A stretch of 45,047 bases of DNA, from positions 1 to 45,047 of IMG/VR virus record IMGVR_UViG_3300045141_000138. The stretch is one strand, 5' to 3'. Numbering within the stretch: the first letter of the stretch is position 1; each line of letters starts with the position of its first letter. The DNA is from a virus. Under the pieces are notes generated by a model, which saw only the letters and a program-made list of their open reading frames with translations, did not search any database and had not been told where the DNA came from. Shown here piece after piece: positions 13,222 to 21,633 of the stretch. The translations under genes were made by a program, and so were the position numbers.

Positions 13222-13230
13222 GTTAACGCG

Positions 13231-13749
13231 TTAATAGCATGAGCTTACGTCAAATTCGTCGTTTACAACTTTGTCAAGCTCGATATCGGTGACATCCTGC
13301 GTGATTGACAAAGTTGTATCCTTTACAGAACTGTCAATGATAGCCCCTTGGGCTCGCGCCTTAGCCCGCTGTAAAGCTTCGATCACTTCCCGGTCAGCCG
13401 TGATGTTCACTTCAACGCTGCTGTGCGCGCCATATGATTTTTGACGCCGCCGCTCAAGTAACCATTTGATATTACCGCTGATTACGCTCGCTTGGCTGTC
13501 GCGTTGCACACCGTATATATGATGATCATATATACGGGGTAATGCCTCTGCCATGAGATCGTATAGCCTGTCTTCGGCTTCTTGTCGCATCTGAACAAGC
13601 TGCGGGTAGCGACTGCCGGCTTTTGTGTACGTCGTGAACGTCGTATATGCCACGTGGCACATGTCGCATGCCACGGTTGGCTGATAGCCTTGGGATATCG
13701 TCGTGATCACACGAAGTATGTCAGCCACGATGTCATATGGTACGGTCAT
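13231..13749 (-). CDS. terS: Terminase small subunit
   Basis: The 172-residue product has a helical N-terminal DNA-binding region (CDMCHVAYTTFTTYTKAGSR), a central oligomerisation part (SQASVISGNIKWLLERRRQK), then SSVEVNITADREVIEALQRA, typical of phage small terminases. It selects viral DNA and hands it to the large subunit, whose gene is directly upstream (stop 9 nt before this ATG, AGGAG 6 nt before the start). A 27-bp perfect palindrome lies within the coding sequence at 13511-13537. Length is normal for the family. Confidence 0.8.
   Translation of the reverse strand: MTVPYDIVADILRVITTISQGYQPTVACDMCHVAYTTFTTYTKAGSRYPQLVQMRQEAEDRLYDLMAEALPRIYDHHIYGVQRDSQASVISGNIKWLLERRRQKSYGAHSSVEVNITADREVIEALQRAKARAQGAIIDSSVKDTTLSITQDVTDIELDKVVNDEFDVSSCY
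13511..13537. other. 27-bp perfect palindrome inside terS, candidate pac/terminase site
   Basis: CCGTATATATGAT (13511-13523), one central G, then its exact complement (13525-13537). A palindrome this long is very unlikely by chance. Packaging sites of several headful phages lie in or near the small terminase gene, so a recognition or cleavage site is a reasonable inference. Confidence 0.6.
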
Positions 13750-13758
13750 AGTCTTCTC

Positions 13759-15285
13759 CTAGTGCGCAAACTCGTCATAGTCCACCTTTGCTTGGTTGCG
13801 TGTACGCCAGTCTAGGCCGCGATCTCTGCGCAACACGTTCACTGCGAATGTCAACATGAAGCTGTCAGCCCTGTCGGGTGAATGCTCGCCTGTGCGCGAC
13901 TTGTATAGGTCTTTGCTTTCCATTTTGAGCTTCTGCTCAAAACGATCATACCCATATTGTAGGCCGGTCAGTTGTACGAAGAACTCTTCATCATCGTCTA
14001 TGCAGCCGCCTTCGATCAGCCAGTCTTTTCCTAAGTGCCATACCTCGTCGCGTTTGCGATAGTATTTGTTTGGCTCAGAACTCATTGCGCCCGGCCAGAA
14101 CTCGAATACCCTCAAATGGTGGTTTTCACGCAACTGATCAATTACGCCTTCGCCGCCGCCCGGCGCTTCTACCACAATTGCATCCGGGTGGTTTATCTGC
14201 ACTTCTTTCACAATGATGTTTGTCAATTGGACGGTCGAAATTCCTTTGAATACGCGTCGTTTGCGGGAACGCGCATCGCGGCCCTGCCGATACGTAATGA
14301 CAATTTCGTCTCCCCCGAAGCGTGCAACGTCCACTGCCATGATAAGTGCTGATCCATTATCAATATCAAGTTGTCTGGTCTGCGCTTCGCGAGCCAAATC
14401 CTTGCCAATAAACTCGTTGTATGCTTGGTGCGGAAACTGGCCGTACACACGAACCCTTGCTTCATCGCTGTCGGCTCCATACATCTTGATGATATCGGCC
14501 AGTGCGGACTTGTTTGTGTGGGAAACATCGCGGCTATCCACGAATTCGAGGTCGTACATGTCTGAATGCTTGTCGAAACAGTCGGCAAATTCGCCAATTG
14601 GCTGCGTTGGATTGCCAAATACCAGAAAAAACACTTCTCCGTCGGTCGTTGCGCCTATTGCAGCCTCCCAAATCTTCGGATGTATACCCGAAGCTTCGTC
14701 AAAAATGATCAAAACGCTACTCGTAGCGTTATGGAGCCCTTGAAATGCCTCTGTATTGTCTTCGCCGACCGTCATAGCGGTCATCATATAGTTTTTTCTG
14801 ACGCTATCGGGCACTAAAGCACTTGAATACGACGTTGCTTGCCACTGAAACCACCGTTTGAACAGAAAAATGCTGTGCCATTTCGATAATTCCGGCCAAG
14901 TCTTGTCTTCAAGCTGTTTTTGCGTGTTTGCCGTGATTACGCCGCGTGCCATTGCCCTTGTAGCCATAATCCAATGGATAATCCACGCCACAAGCGCCGA
15001 TTTGCCAACACCATGGCCGCTCGATCTCGCGCTTCGCCATACCAGCGGGTCTAAACCCATTGATATGCGTTGGTCGTTCTCTTTGACGTGGTCGCCAATG
15101 TGTTTTAGTAATCTTTCTTGCCATGGCTCCGGTCCTTTGCGGTCATGTAGTGGGTTAAAGCTGCCATCTGGTAATGTCGTTTCGCCCCATGGATAGCTGG
15201 CCATCACAAATCCATACGGGTCGTCTCTGAACGTTGCTGCGAACTCAGCTAATTGTTTATCGGTGGATTTCTCGGCTGCAAACAT
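13759..15285 (-). CDS. terL: Terminase large subunit
   Basis: The 508-residue product has the ATPase Walker A SGHGVGKS near residue 91, Walker B VLIIFDEAS near 195, the coupling segment VFGNPTQPIG near 225, and the nuclease start MAVDVARFGGDE near 318 with later Asp residues (PDRADSFML). It drives DNA into the prohead and cuts it. The gene lies on the minus strand while all other virion genes are on the plus strand, 68 bp away and divergent, which is unusual. It precedes terS in the transcript. Confidence 0.95.
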   Translation of the reverse strand: MFAAEKSTDKQLAEFAATFRDDPYGFVMASYPWGETTLPDGSFNPLHDRKGPEPWQERLLKHIGDHVKENDQRISMGLDPLVWRSARSSGHGVGKSALVAWIIHWIMATRAMARGVITANTQKQLEDKTWPELSKWHSIFLFKRWFQWQATSYSSALVPDSVRKNYMMTAMTVGEDNTEAFQGLHNATSSVLIIFDEASGIHPKIWEAAIGATTDGEVFFLVFGNPTQPIGEFADCFDKHSDMYDLEFVDSRDVSHTNKSALADIIKMYGADSDEARVRVYGQFPHQAYNEFIGKDLAREAQTRQLDIDNGSALIMAVDVARFGGDEIVITYRQGRDARSRKRRVFKGISTVQLTNIIVKEVQINHPDAIVVEAPGGGEGVIDQLRENHHLRVFEFWPGAMSSEPNKYYRKRDEVWHLGKDWLIEGGCIDDDEEFFVQLTGLQYGYDRFEQKLKMESKDLYKSRTGEHSPDRADSFMLTFAVNVLRRDRGLDWRTRNQAKVDYDEFAH

Positions 15286-15353
15286 CGTTCCAACCCCAAT
15301 TGCGTAGTAAACGCGTTTATGCCACTATCGCCAAAACCGCGGAGACACGCAAC
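15286..15353. promoter_or_regulatory. Divergent control region with TAAACGCGTTTA palindrome
   Basis: The 68-bp gap between terL and the late operon contains the 12-bp perfect palindrome TAAACGCGTTTA at 15308-15319. On the minus strand TTGGCG and TTTACT are 17 nt apart; on the plus strand TTGCGT and CACTAT are 17 nt apart. Both candidate promoters span the palindrome, so one regulator could control both directions. Neither promoter is close to consensus. Confidence 0.45.
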
Positions 15354-15578
15354 ATGAGCCTGTTCGGTGGCGGTGGTTCAAAAACCGTTTATGTGCCGAC
15401 GCCCGCGCCGCCACCACCCGTGGCGCGCAGCACGTCAGTCGTGGACATGGGCGACAAGCAATACAAGAGTTTCATATCGCAAAACGCTAGCTCGTATGCG
15501 TCAACGATACTCGGTGGTGCTTCGCCAGCGCCCAAGAAATCGTATGCGTCGGCACTGTTTGGCGGCGGGGGCTTGTGA
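15354..15578 (+). CDS. Small virion-operon protein, 74 aa
   Basis: A short protein bounded at both ends by glycines (MSLFGGGGSK ... ALFGGGGL), with a Pro-rich stretch (TPAPPPPVARS) and a Ser/Ala-rich middle. No family is assigned. Small proteins occur at this position, just before the portal, in other T7-like and BPP-1-like phages and are often virion components. The frame is open from 15234, but the ATG at 15354 has GGAG 10 nt upstream. The stop precedes the portal start by 2 nt. Confidence 0.65.
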   Translation: MSLFGGGGSKTVYVPTPAPPPPVARSTSVVDMGDKQYKSFISQNASSYASTILGGASPAPKKSYASALFGGGGL

Positions 15579-15580
15579 CC

Positions 15581-17398
15581 ATGGCTGACGGCAGCGGCAA
15601 CAACTACGTTTCAATCCAACGGCTCAATGACGGTGCGCGACCGGAGCCAAAAGACATACTGATGGCGTACAACGAAGCGAAGTCAATTCGCTCGCCGTAC
15701 GAGCAAGACTGGAAGATGAACGCGGCATTCTGCTTGCCACGCCACTATTCAGGCTGGCTGAGCGAAGGGCCGACGATGAACGCGCCGCAGTCAAGAGACG
15801 TGAAGCGCTACGCGTACGACGCGACCGCTGCACGAGCGTTGCCGAAGTGGTCAGCTATCCTGCGGCGGCTGGCGACGCCTGACGGGCACAAGTGGCAGCG
15901 GCTGACGCCAAGCAATCCCGATCTTCTCAAGAGCTATGACGTTCGCGCGTATTTCGATGCAGTGACGGACTTGCTGTTCACGCTGCGCTATGACCCACGC
16001 GCGCTGTTCAGCCAGACATGCGACGAAACGTATTTAGGGCTTGGCTGTTACGGCACTGCGCCAATACGCATCAAATGGCGCGACAAGAAGCCAACCGATC
16101 AAAAGGGTGGTCTTGCGTTCAAGGCCATGCCGCTGAAAGACATGTTCCCGCTGGCTGACGGCGACGGTATAATTGACACGATGTTCGTGCGCTTGTGGTA
16201 TACGGCACCACAAGTGAAGAAGATGTTTCCTGCATCTGCCTATGCCGACTGTGCGAGCATTCAACGTGAGCTATCGAAAGCGGTTCCGAGCAATTCGCGC
16301 TATTTCGAAATCGTTCATGCGGTATTCCCGCGTGATGAAAACCGATATGACCCAACGACGCTTACGGTCAATCGTCATCCGTTCGTCGGCTGTTTTATTC
16401 ACGTGGAAGACGCTTGCTACATCGGGCCGGAAGATGGCTTCGCGTCGTTTCCGTATCTGGTCCCGCGCACGGCGACTGAGCCCGGCCAGCTATTTGGATT
16501 TTCGCCGGCTCAACAGGCTAGCCCGGCAATGGGCACGGTCAATGCAATGAAGAAGACGATGCTGCGCGTGGCTCAGAAGAAAGCTGATCCGACGCTCTTA
16601 GCATCCGACGATGGCGTGCTGTCAGGCCGGCTTGGCTTGACGCCCGGCTACGTCAACTACGGCGCTGTAAACTCGCAAGGCGTCGCGCTGGTCAAACCAC
16701 TGGACGTGGGCGATCTCAATCCGGCCAAAGACATTTTGGCCGACGAACGCGGCGACATAGACGACGCGTTTCTGGTCAACCTATTTCAGATACTGATCGA
16801 AACGCCGGAAATGACCGCGACGGAAGTCATCGAACGCGTGGCTGAGAAAGCCGCGCTGGCCGCTCCGACGATGGCACGGCTACAGGGTGGTTTTCTTGGA
16901 CCCGAAGTCGAACGTGACTTGGCGCTGATAAACGAGAACGCGCCGTATCTCATGCCGGTAATGCCGCCTGAACTGATCGAAGCGCGAGGCGAATATGAAA
17001 TCGTCTATACGTCGCCGCTGGCCAAAGGGCTACACGCGGAAGAAGACAGCGGCTTTCTGTACATGGTGCAATCGTCAATCGAAGTGGCGACAGCGACCGG
17101 TGATCCGTCCGCGCTGGACCATTACAACTTCGATGTGGCCATTCCTGAACTAGCGGAACATCGCTCCGTGCCAACGCGTTGGATGCACACGCCGGAAGAA
17201 CTGCAAGCCATTCGCGACGACAGGAAGAACCAGCAGGCACAGGCGCAGATCGCGCAGGCTGCACCGTCGATTGCGAAGATAGCCGTTACCGGCCGCGCTC
17301 CGCAGCCAGCAATAGCGTCACAGGCCAGCGGCGTGCCGGCCGGCGGCGCGCCGGTTGGGGCTGGCGGTGCGGTCAAGGGAAACTACGTAGGTGGCTGA
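15581..17398 (+). CDS. Portal (head-tail connector) protein
   Basis: The product (605 aa) belongs to the T7-type portal family. It has a helical N-terminus (LMAYNEAKSIRSPYEQDW), the segment ALPKWSAILRRLATPDGHKW typical of these connectors, a long wing and stem region, and an Ala/Gln-rich, Gly-rich C-terminus that forms the barrel and crown. Twelve copies form the ring through which DNA passes. I use the ATG at 15581; a GTG at 15575 overlaps the preceding stop. A Bbp19-family gene and scaffold follow, as in BPP-1-like phages. Confidence 0.9.
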   Translation: MADGSGNNYVSIQRLNDGARPEPKDILMAYNEAKSIRSPYEQDWKMNAAFCLPRHYSGWLSEGPTMNAPQSRDVKRYAYDATAARALPKWSAILRRLATPDGHKWQRLTPSNPDLLKSYDVRAYFDAVTDLLFTLRYDPRALFSQTCDETYLGLGCYGTAPIRIKWRDKKPTDQKGGLAFKAMPLKDMFPLADGDGIIDTMFVRLWYTAPQVKKMFPASAYADCASIQRELSKAVPSNSRYFEIVHAVFPRDENRYDPTTLTVNRHPFVGCFIHVEDACYIGPEDGFASFPYLVPRTATEPGQLFGFSPAQQASPAMGTVNAMKKTMLRVAQKKADPTLLASDDGVLSGRLGLTPGYVNYGAVNSQGVALVKPLDVGDLNPAKDILADERGDIDDAFLVNLFQILIETPEMTATEVIERVAEKAALAAPTMARLQGGFLGPEVERDLALINENAPYLMPVMPPELIEARGEYEIVYTSPLAKGLHAEEDSGFLYMVQSSIEVATATGDPSALDHYNFDVAIPELAEHRSVPTRWMHTPEELQAIRDDRKNQQAQAQIAQAAPSIAKIAVTGRAPQPAIASQASGVPAGGAPVGAGGAVKGNYVGG

Positions 17399-17744
17399 AC
17401 AAAACCTTGATGCAGCGGACCCGCTTGACCCTAACGACATTCAGGCTGCGGAACGGCTTGCGCTGGAGTCGCGCGAAGAACTGGTTATGCGCAAGCAGGC
17501 TTTACTGCGGGCGCGGCGGGATAGCTATCGGCGGCTATTTGCTGGTAATGCTCTTACTGGCGATAGCGATCTCGTGCTTGGTGATCTTAAGCGCTTTTGT
17601 CGCGGCAACCAAACACCATGGGACGCCGACCCGCGTGTCCACGCACTACTTACAGGCAGGTTCGAAGTGTACAATAGGATCGTCAATCATATGACGATGG
17701 CATTTGACGATCTGTGGGAAATGTTAGAAGGACCAAGTGAATGA
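17391..17744 (+). CDS. Bbp19-family phage protein
   Basis: The 117-residue product has the conserved block RRLFAGNALTGDSDLVLGDL followed by CRGNQTPWDADPRVHALLTG and an Arg-Val helical end, matching the Bbp19-like domain found between portal and scaffold genes in BPP-1-type podoviruses. Its exact role is not known. The start is GTG with AAGGGA 10 nt upstream, overlapping the portal end by 8 nt. Its stop overlaps the scaffold ATG (ATGA), so these genes are translationally coupled. Confidence 0.75.
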   Translation: MAEQNLDAADPLDPNDIQAAERLALESREELVMRKQALLRARRDSYRRLFAGNALTGDSDLVLGDLKRFCRGNQTPWDADPRVHALLTGRFEVYNRIVNHMTMAFDDLWEMLEGPSE

Positions 17745-18670
17745 CGACCGGTGGTGGAGTGGGTGATGGCGGTCAACAGCAAGGTGGCGCTGGTCAGCAA
17801 ACGCCGTCTGTGCCATGGGCTGCGGCTGGCGACGGTCAGATATGGACGATTGGCGATAAGCCTTGGTACGAAACGGCTGTGCCGGATGGGCCGGCGCGCG
17901 AACTGTTTCGTGCGAAGAAGTACGCCAACCCGGCGATACTGGCCACGTCGTATGCCGAGCTAGAACGCGCCAATTCGGCGCGCGACGACAGCAAGATGGT
18001 ACGCTTGCTGGACGACAACGCGAAGCCGGAAGACGTAAACGCGTTTTACGAACGGCTTGGCCGACCAAAAGACGTGACCGGCTACAAAGACGTGAAGTGG
18101 GGCGACAACGTTGACCCTGCCATGAAGGAATTCGGCACCAATCTGGCGTTCAAGCTTGGCTTGTCGCCTAAGATGGCCGAAACAGTGATGGCGGCAGAAT
18201 GGAATGCATTCGTCGGCAAGATGAACGCACAAGCCGCCGAAGCTGAGAAGACGACAGGCGCGCAAGCGCTCGCTACGCTCAAAGCCGAGTGGAAAGGCGA
18301 TTTCGACGCTAACAAGGCAAAGGGCCAACAAGTTTTGACTGCGCTGAACCGCGCAGGCTTTTCGGAAGCCGACATGTCGGCATTGGAGAAACACATTGGC
18401 GTCGTGCCGGTGGTGAAACTGCTGGCAACCATCGGCAAGCTATCAGGAGAGGGTAAATTCATGGAAGGCAGCGCTACCGGTGGACAAGCCGACCCGGCAA
18501 CGATGACGCCGGAACAAGCAAAGTCAGCAATCACACAGAAGTCCATGGACAAGGAATTCCAGAAGACGTACATGGGTAAACACGAGCCCGGCCATGAGGA
18601 AGCCGTTAAGCTCATGGAGCAGTTGTACAAGAAAGCCGGCCCGCTCATGGGCGGCGCAGCAACCCCATAA
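17741..18670 (+). CDS. Scaffold / capsid assembly protein
   Basis: The 309-residue product has a Gly/Gln-rich start (MTTGGGVGDGGQQQGGAGQQ), a middle KPEDVNAFYERLGRPKDVTGY as in podovirus scaffold proteins, a helical Ala-rich core, and a basic/charged C-terminus (KSMDKEFQKTYMGKHEPGHE) of the kind that contacts capsid subunits. It guides prohead assembly and leaves before DNA packaging. Its place two genes before the major capsid gene fits. Confidence 0.85.
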   Translation: MTTGGGVGDGGQQQGGAGQQTPSVPWAAAGDGQIWTIGDKPWYETAVPDGPARELFRAKKYANPAILATSYAELERANSARDDSKMVRLLDDNAKPEDVNAFYERLGRPKDVTGYKDVKWGDNVDPAMKEFGTNLAFKLGLSPKMAETVMAAEWNAFVGKMNAQAAEAEKTTGAQALATLKAEWKGDFDANKAKGQQVLTALNRAGFSEADMSALEKHIGVVPVVKLLATIGKLSGEGKFMEGSATGGQADPATMTPEQAKSAITQKSMDKEFQKTYMGKHEPGHEEAVKLMEQLYKKAGPLMGGAATP

Positions 18671-18680
18671 GGAGATGACG

Positions 18681-19238
18681 ATGGCGAAGAAAAGCAGTTA
18701 CGGTTACGAGACGGACCCGCCGGTTGACGATCCGGTCAGCGAGACAACGACAAAGTCGGAGACGACAGCGCAGCATGCACGCGATTGGTGGAACACCATT
18801 CTCAACACGACAACAATCGTCGGCCAGAACGTCTATCGGGTGAAATTCAAGAACCCGAATGCGCCAACGGACGATGAACTGATTGCGGCGTATGACGAAG
18901 CGCACCAGCCGGCAACAGCCGACGTGGCGAAGGCATGGTGGGATGGGCTGACGGCGACTGAGAAAGCGTCAGTCAAGGCGGCGCACGACAGTATGCCAGC
19001 CGAAGAAGACATCATCGCAATGTACGACGAAGCGCACGCACGCGACGGCGTCGTCGAACTACCACCCGACAGCACGATCCCGCGTGTGCAGCCGGCAACG
19101 CCCGGTGCGAGTGCGACCAATCCCGAACTGATGCCGAACGACGCCGTGCCGGTCACGGAAGTGCCGTTGTACGCCGGCATGCCGCGCCGGCCCCCGGAAG
19201 CCCTGCCAGGACGCGATCAGGCACCGGCACCGAGGTAA
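18681..19238 (+). CDS. Unknown head-region protein with internal repeat, 185 aa
   Basis: No family is recognised. A duplicated motif is visible: DDELIAAYDEAHQ near residues 61-73 and EEDIIAMYDEAHA near 108-120, separated by AKAWWDGLTATEKASVKAAH. The C-terminus is Pro-rich. AAGGAG lies 6 nt before the ATG at 18681; an ATG two codons earlier would be too close to that site. It lies between scaffold and capsid genes, so a head-assembly or virion role is likely. Confidence 0.65.
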   Translation: MAKKSSYGYETDPPVDDPVSETTTKSETTAQHARDWWNTILNTTTIVGQNVYRVKFKNPNAPTDDELIAAYDEAHQPATADVAKAWWDGLTATEKASVKAAHDSMPAEEDIIAMYDEAHARDGVVELPPDSTIPRVQPATPGASATNPELMPNDAVPVTEVPLYAGMPRRPPEALPGRDQAPAPR

Positions 19239-19260
19239 CTACCCTTCGGCGCCAAAAGCG

Positions 19261-19358
19261 AGCCTACGGGGCTCCCAGCCCTTCAGGCGTCGGCCCCGCT
19301 GGTTAGGCTGATGGCGTCAGGACGAGAGCCAGGACGTTTCGAACGCCGTCCTGGCTCT
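19261..19358 (+). terminator. Two hairpins in the scaffold-capsid gap
   Basis: First, AGCCTA-CGGGGC (19261-19272) pairs with GCCCCG (19293-19298) and TAGGCT (19304-19309). Second, a perfect 12-bp stem AGAGCCAGGACG / CGTCCTGGCTCT at 19325-19358 with a weak T-tract. They lie in the 260-nt gap before the capsid gene and may be a leaky terminator or RNA-processing site that sets capsid mRNA levels. AACGCGTT at 19372-19379 recalls the late control region. Confidence 0.6.
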
Positions 19359-19498
19359 TGTCATTTGTGGAAAACGCGTTTACCACATGAGTTTACAGGA
19401 AGCCTACTCGGACACCTTCCTGTTTTCTGGAAATACATGATCAACCCGTCAGCGTGTATGTAATCACGCTACGCGCTGGCCAGCCAGGAGACAGGTAA

Positions 19499-20443
19499 AT
19501 GGCTGAAACAGTTGCTTCCTACTCGATCCCCGAAGCGCACGTTTACATGTTCACGGATAATATCCGTGCGACAATCGCACGTGCCGGTGGTCTAGTGTAC
19601 CCGTACGTTTCCATGGGCTCGTATGTTGGCGAACGCGTGCAAGTCGTCAACTTCATTGGCCCCGTCGAATTCGTTCAGCGTGACACGCCTTATAGCGACA
19701 CGAAGCTGACCGAACTCGAACACACAAGCCGTTGGATCAATGGCTACGAATGGGACGTGGCCGTGCTGATCGACCGGCTTGACACGCTGAAGATGATCTA
19801 CGATCCGACCAACCCGTACGTGGATCGTTTCCGGCAGGCACACGAGCGCAAACGCGACCAGATTGTCGTGGACAGCTTCTTTCTCGATTGCAAGACCGGC
19901 AAAGATGCCAATATCATCGCGTCGTACAAGGCCGCGAATACGGTTCCGTCAGGGACCGTTGGAACCACGCCGGCCGGCTTCACGACGGCAAAGCTGCGCG
20001 CGCTGCGCAAGTTGATGAAGAAGCGTAACCTCGATCTGCGCACGATTAAGCCAATCATTCTCGTCACCAGCGAGGCAATCGACGATCTGATTGGCGACAC
20101 GAACTCAGCCGGCCAGGGACTGACCACGTCATCCGACTACGCGGCAATCAAGGCGCTCGTGGATGGCGAGATCAGTTACTTCATGGGCTTCCAGTTCCAG
20201 CCCTTCGAAGACTACAACGCCAGGGGCATTCCGTATCAGGCTGGCTCGACGGTCGTGCGTCAGTCGCCGGCATGGATACCGGACGGCATGCACTATGGCA
20301 CGTGGCAGGACTTGGTCGTGACGATCAGCAATCGGCCCGACAAGAACAACATCAAGCAGATACACGCGACGTTTACAGCCGGCGCAACCCGGCTGGAAGA
20401 AGACAAGGTGTTCGCTATCGCGTGGGATGAAACCGCGCCATAG
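19499..20443 (+). CDS. Major capsid protein
   Basis: The 314-residue product looks like a HK97-fold capsid protein of the BPP-1 (Bbp17) kind: an N-terminal arm, an extended loop region (MGSYVGERVQVVNFIGPVEF), a spine/A-domain rich in charged helices (VDRFRQAHERKRDQIVVDSF; LRALRKLMKKRNL), and a C-terminal beta part (NNIKQIHATFTAGATRLEED). It forms the icosahedral shell. GGAG lies 8 nt before the ATG. It stands alone after a 260-nt gap, as strongly expressed capsid genes often do. Confidence 0.85.
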   Translation: MAETVASYSIPEAHVYMFTDNIRATIARAGGLVYPYVSMGSYVGERVQVVNFIGPVEFVQRDTPYSDTKLTELEHTSRWINGYEWDVAVLIDRLDTLKMIYDPTNPYVDRFRQAHERKRDQIVVDSFFLDCKTGKDANIIASYKAANTVPSGTVGTTPAGFTTAKLRALRKLMKKRNLDLRTIKPIILVTSEAIDDLIGDTNSAGQGLTTSSDYAAIKALVDGEISYFMGFQFQPFEDYNARGIPYQAGSTVVRQSPAWIPDGMHYGTWQDLVVTISNRPDKNNIKQIHATFTAGATRLEEDKVFAIAWDETAP

Positions 20444-20517
20444 CTACTGACGTGGCACCGGGCTGCGGCTGGGCATAATGCCCAGCCGTGTTTGTCCGAC
20501 ACAGAAGGAAGACGACA

Positions 20518-21000
20518 ATGGCAGTTGTGGTATTCGATCCCCTGAGCAATGCGCCAGGGTACTTGAAACGGCCGCTCGACAATCACGGCAAGCTGCGTAC
20601 CATCTACGGGAAGATGGTTGCGGCCACGTTGGGCGACATCGGTAGCACGATCAATATGGGCATTCTGCCTCCCGGCGCTGTGCGGCTGCGTTTCGCCGGC
20701 TGCAATTACGTCAACTCCGCGTGGGGCGCTGGCGCATTACTCAACATTGGCTACGCGCCATATCGCTACAAGCAGGACCAGCTTACGGTTGGCGACGGTA
20801 TCGACGCTGGCAGCAGCAACGCGTTGGGACCGGCACTCAGCATGGCGGCGGCTGCGGCTGCGCGTACGCCATGGCAGACTGTGCTGATGAAGTATGATTT
20901 CTACAGCGTGGCTGGCGTCAACGTCATCGGCACGGTGGCCGGCGCGGCTGTGCCTGCGGCTGCGACGCTGGAATGGTGGATTGAATACGTGTACGAGTAA
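20518..21000 (+). CDS. Probable capsid cement/decoration protein
   Basis: The 160-residue, beta-rich product (MAVVVFDPLSNAPGYLK; MGILPPGAVRLRFAGCNYVN) lies directly after the capsid gene. In BPP-1 the gene at this position (Bbp16) is a jelly-roll cement protein, and the size and composition fit that fold. This is position-based inference; I do not see a diagnostic motif. AAGGAAG lies 7 nt before the ATG at 20518, which I prefer over the longer open frame. Confidence 0.6.
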   Translation: MAVVVFDPLSNAPGYLKRPLDNHGKLRTIYGKMVAATLGDIGSTINMGILPPGAVRLRFAGCNYVNSAWGAGALLNIGYAPYRYKQDQLTVGDGIDAGSSNALGPALSMAAAAAARTPWQTVLMKYDFYSVAGVNVIGTVAGAAVPAAATLEWWIEYVYE

Positions 21001-21027
21001 ACGTATTAGCTATCGGAGCGCCAAGCT

Positions 21028-21633
21028 ATGCCCAGCATGAAAGACATATGCAATCAGGGTCTAGGCAAGCTTGGCGCTTCACGCGTCAACAACTTGTCAC
21101 CACCGATCAGTACGCTCGAAGTCAAATGCGCAAGCGAATACCCACAATGGAAGGCGAGTGAGCTACGTAAACGCCGCTGGGTATTCGCGACGGTTCTAAC
21201 CTCGTTAAGCGCGTTAACTGATCCTGCACCGGCTGGTGCTGCGACTGACGGGCGTACATTCAAGTTTCAGAAGCCCGGCGATCTCCTTCGGGCTATTCGC
21301 CCAAAAAATTGCACGTGGGTACAACGTGGCGAATTCTTCTACGATTTCACGAATACAATTGCGCTTGAATACATTCGCAACGCGCCCGACAGTGAACTTA
21401 CAGACGCGTCGTTTGTTGACGTGCTTGCGTGCCGCGTGGCAGTCGAATGCGCTGAGCTAGCGACGCAGTCGCCCGGCAAGAAGCTGGCGGCAAACGCTGC
21501 GCTCAAAGACGCCGAAGACCAAGCTGGCCGGCTGAATTCATTCATTCTTGATCCGCACGAAACAGGCGGCGACGACGCTGCATTTACGTGGGATAACTCA
21601 CGCGTATTGCCTGAATTCAGCGGCGGGTGGTAA
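21028..21633 (+). CDS. Tail tubular protein A (T7 gp11-like adaptor)
   Basis: The 201-residue product has the helical start of this family (DICNQGLGKLGASRVNNL, then STLEVKCASEYPQWKASELRK, RRWVFATVLTSLSAL), followed by a short beta domain and a C-terminal helix (LAANAALKDAEDQAGRLNSF). It forms the adaptor ring between portal and nozzle. GGAG lies 9 nt before the ATG. The gene abuts tail tubular protein B with no gap, as in T7-like phages. Confidence 0.85.
   Translation: MPSMKDICNQGLGKLGASRVNNLSPPISTLEVKCASEYPQWKASELRKRRWVFATVLTSLSALTDPAPAGAATDGRTFKFQKPGDLLRAIRPKNCTWVQRGEFFYDFTNTIALEYIRNAPDSELTDASFVDVLACRVAVECAELATQSPGKKLAANAALKDAEDQAGRLNSFILDPHETGGDDAAFTWDNSRVLPEFSGGW

Larger units (their letters stand above)
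11599..13230. other. 1.6-kb AT-rich noncoding region, candidate origin/control region
   Basis: No frame of 60 codons or more with a start signal is present. The region is clearly richer in A and T than its flanks. It holds at least seven short perfect palindromes, five copies of the heptamer GAGCCTA, many TGTAAA/TTTACA motifs, a 21-nt near-repeat and, at the right end, several strong hairpins with a terminator. It separates two minus-strand units (terminase, MoxR module). These traits suit a replication origin combined with regulatory sites, but no initiator gene lies next to it. Confidence 0.6.
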
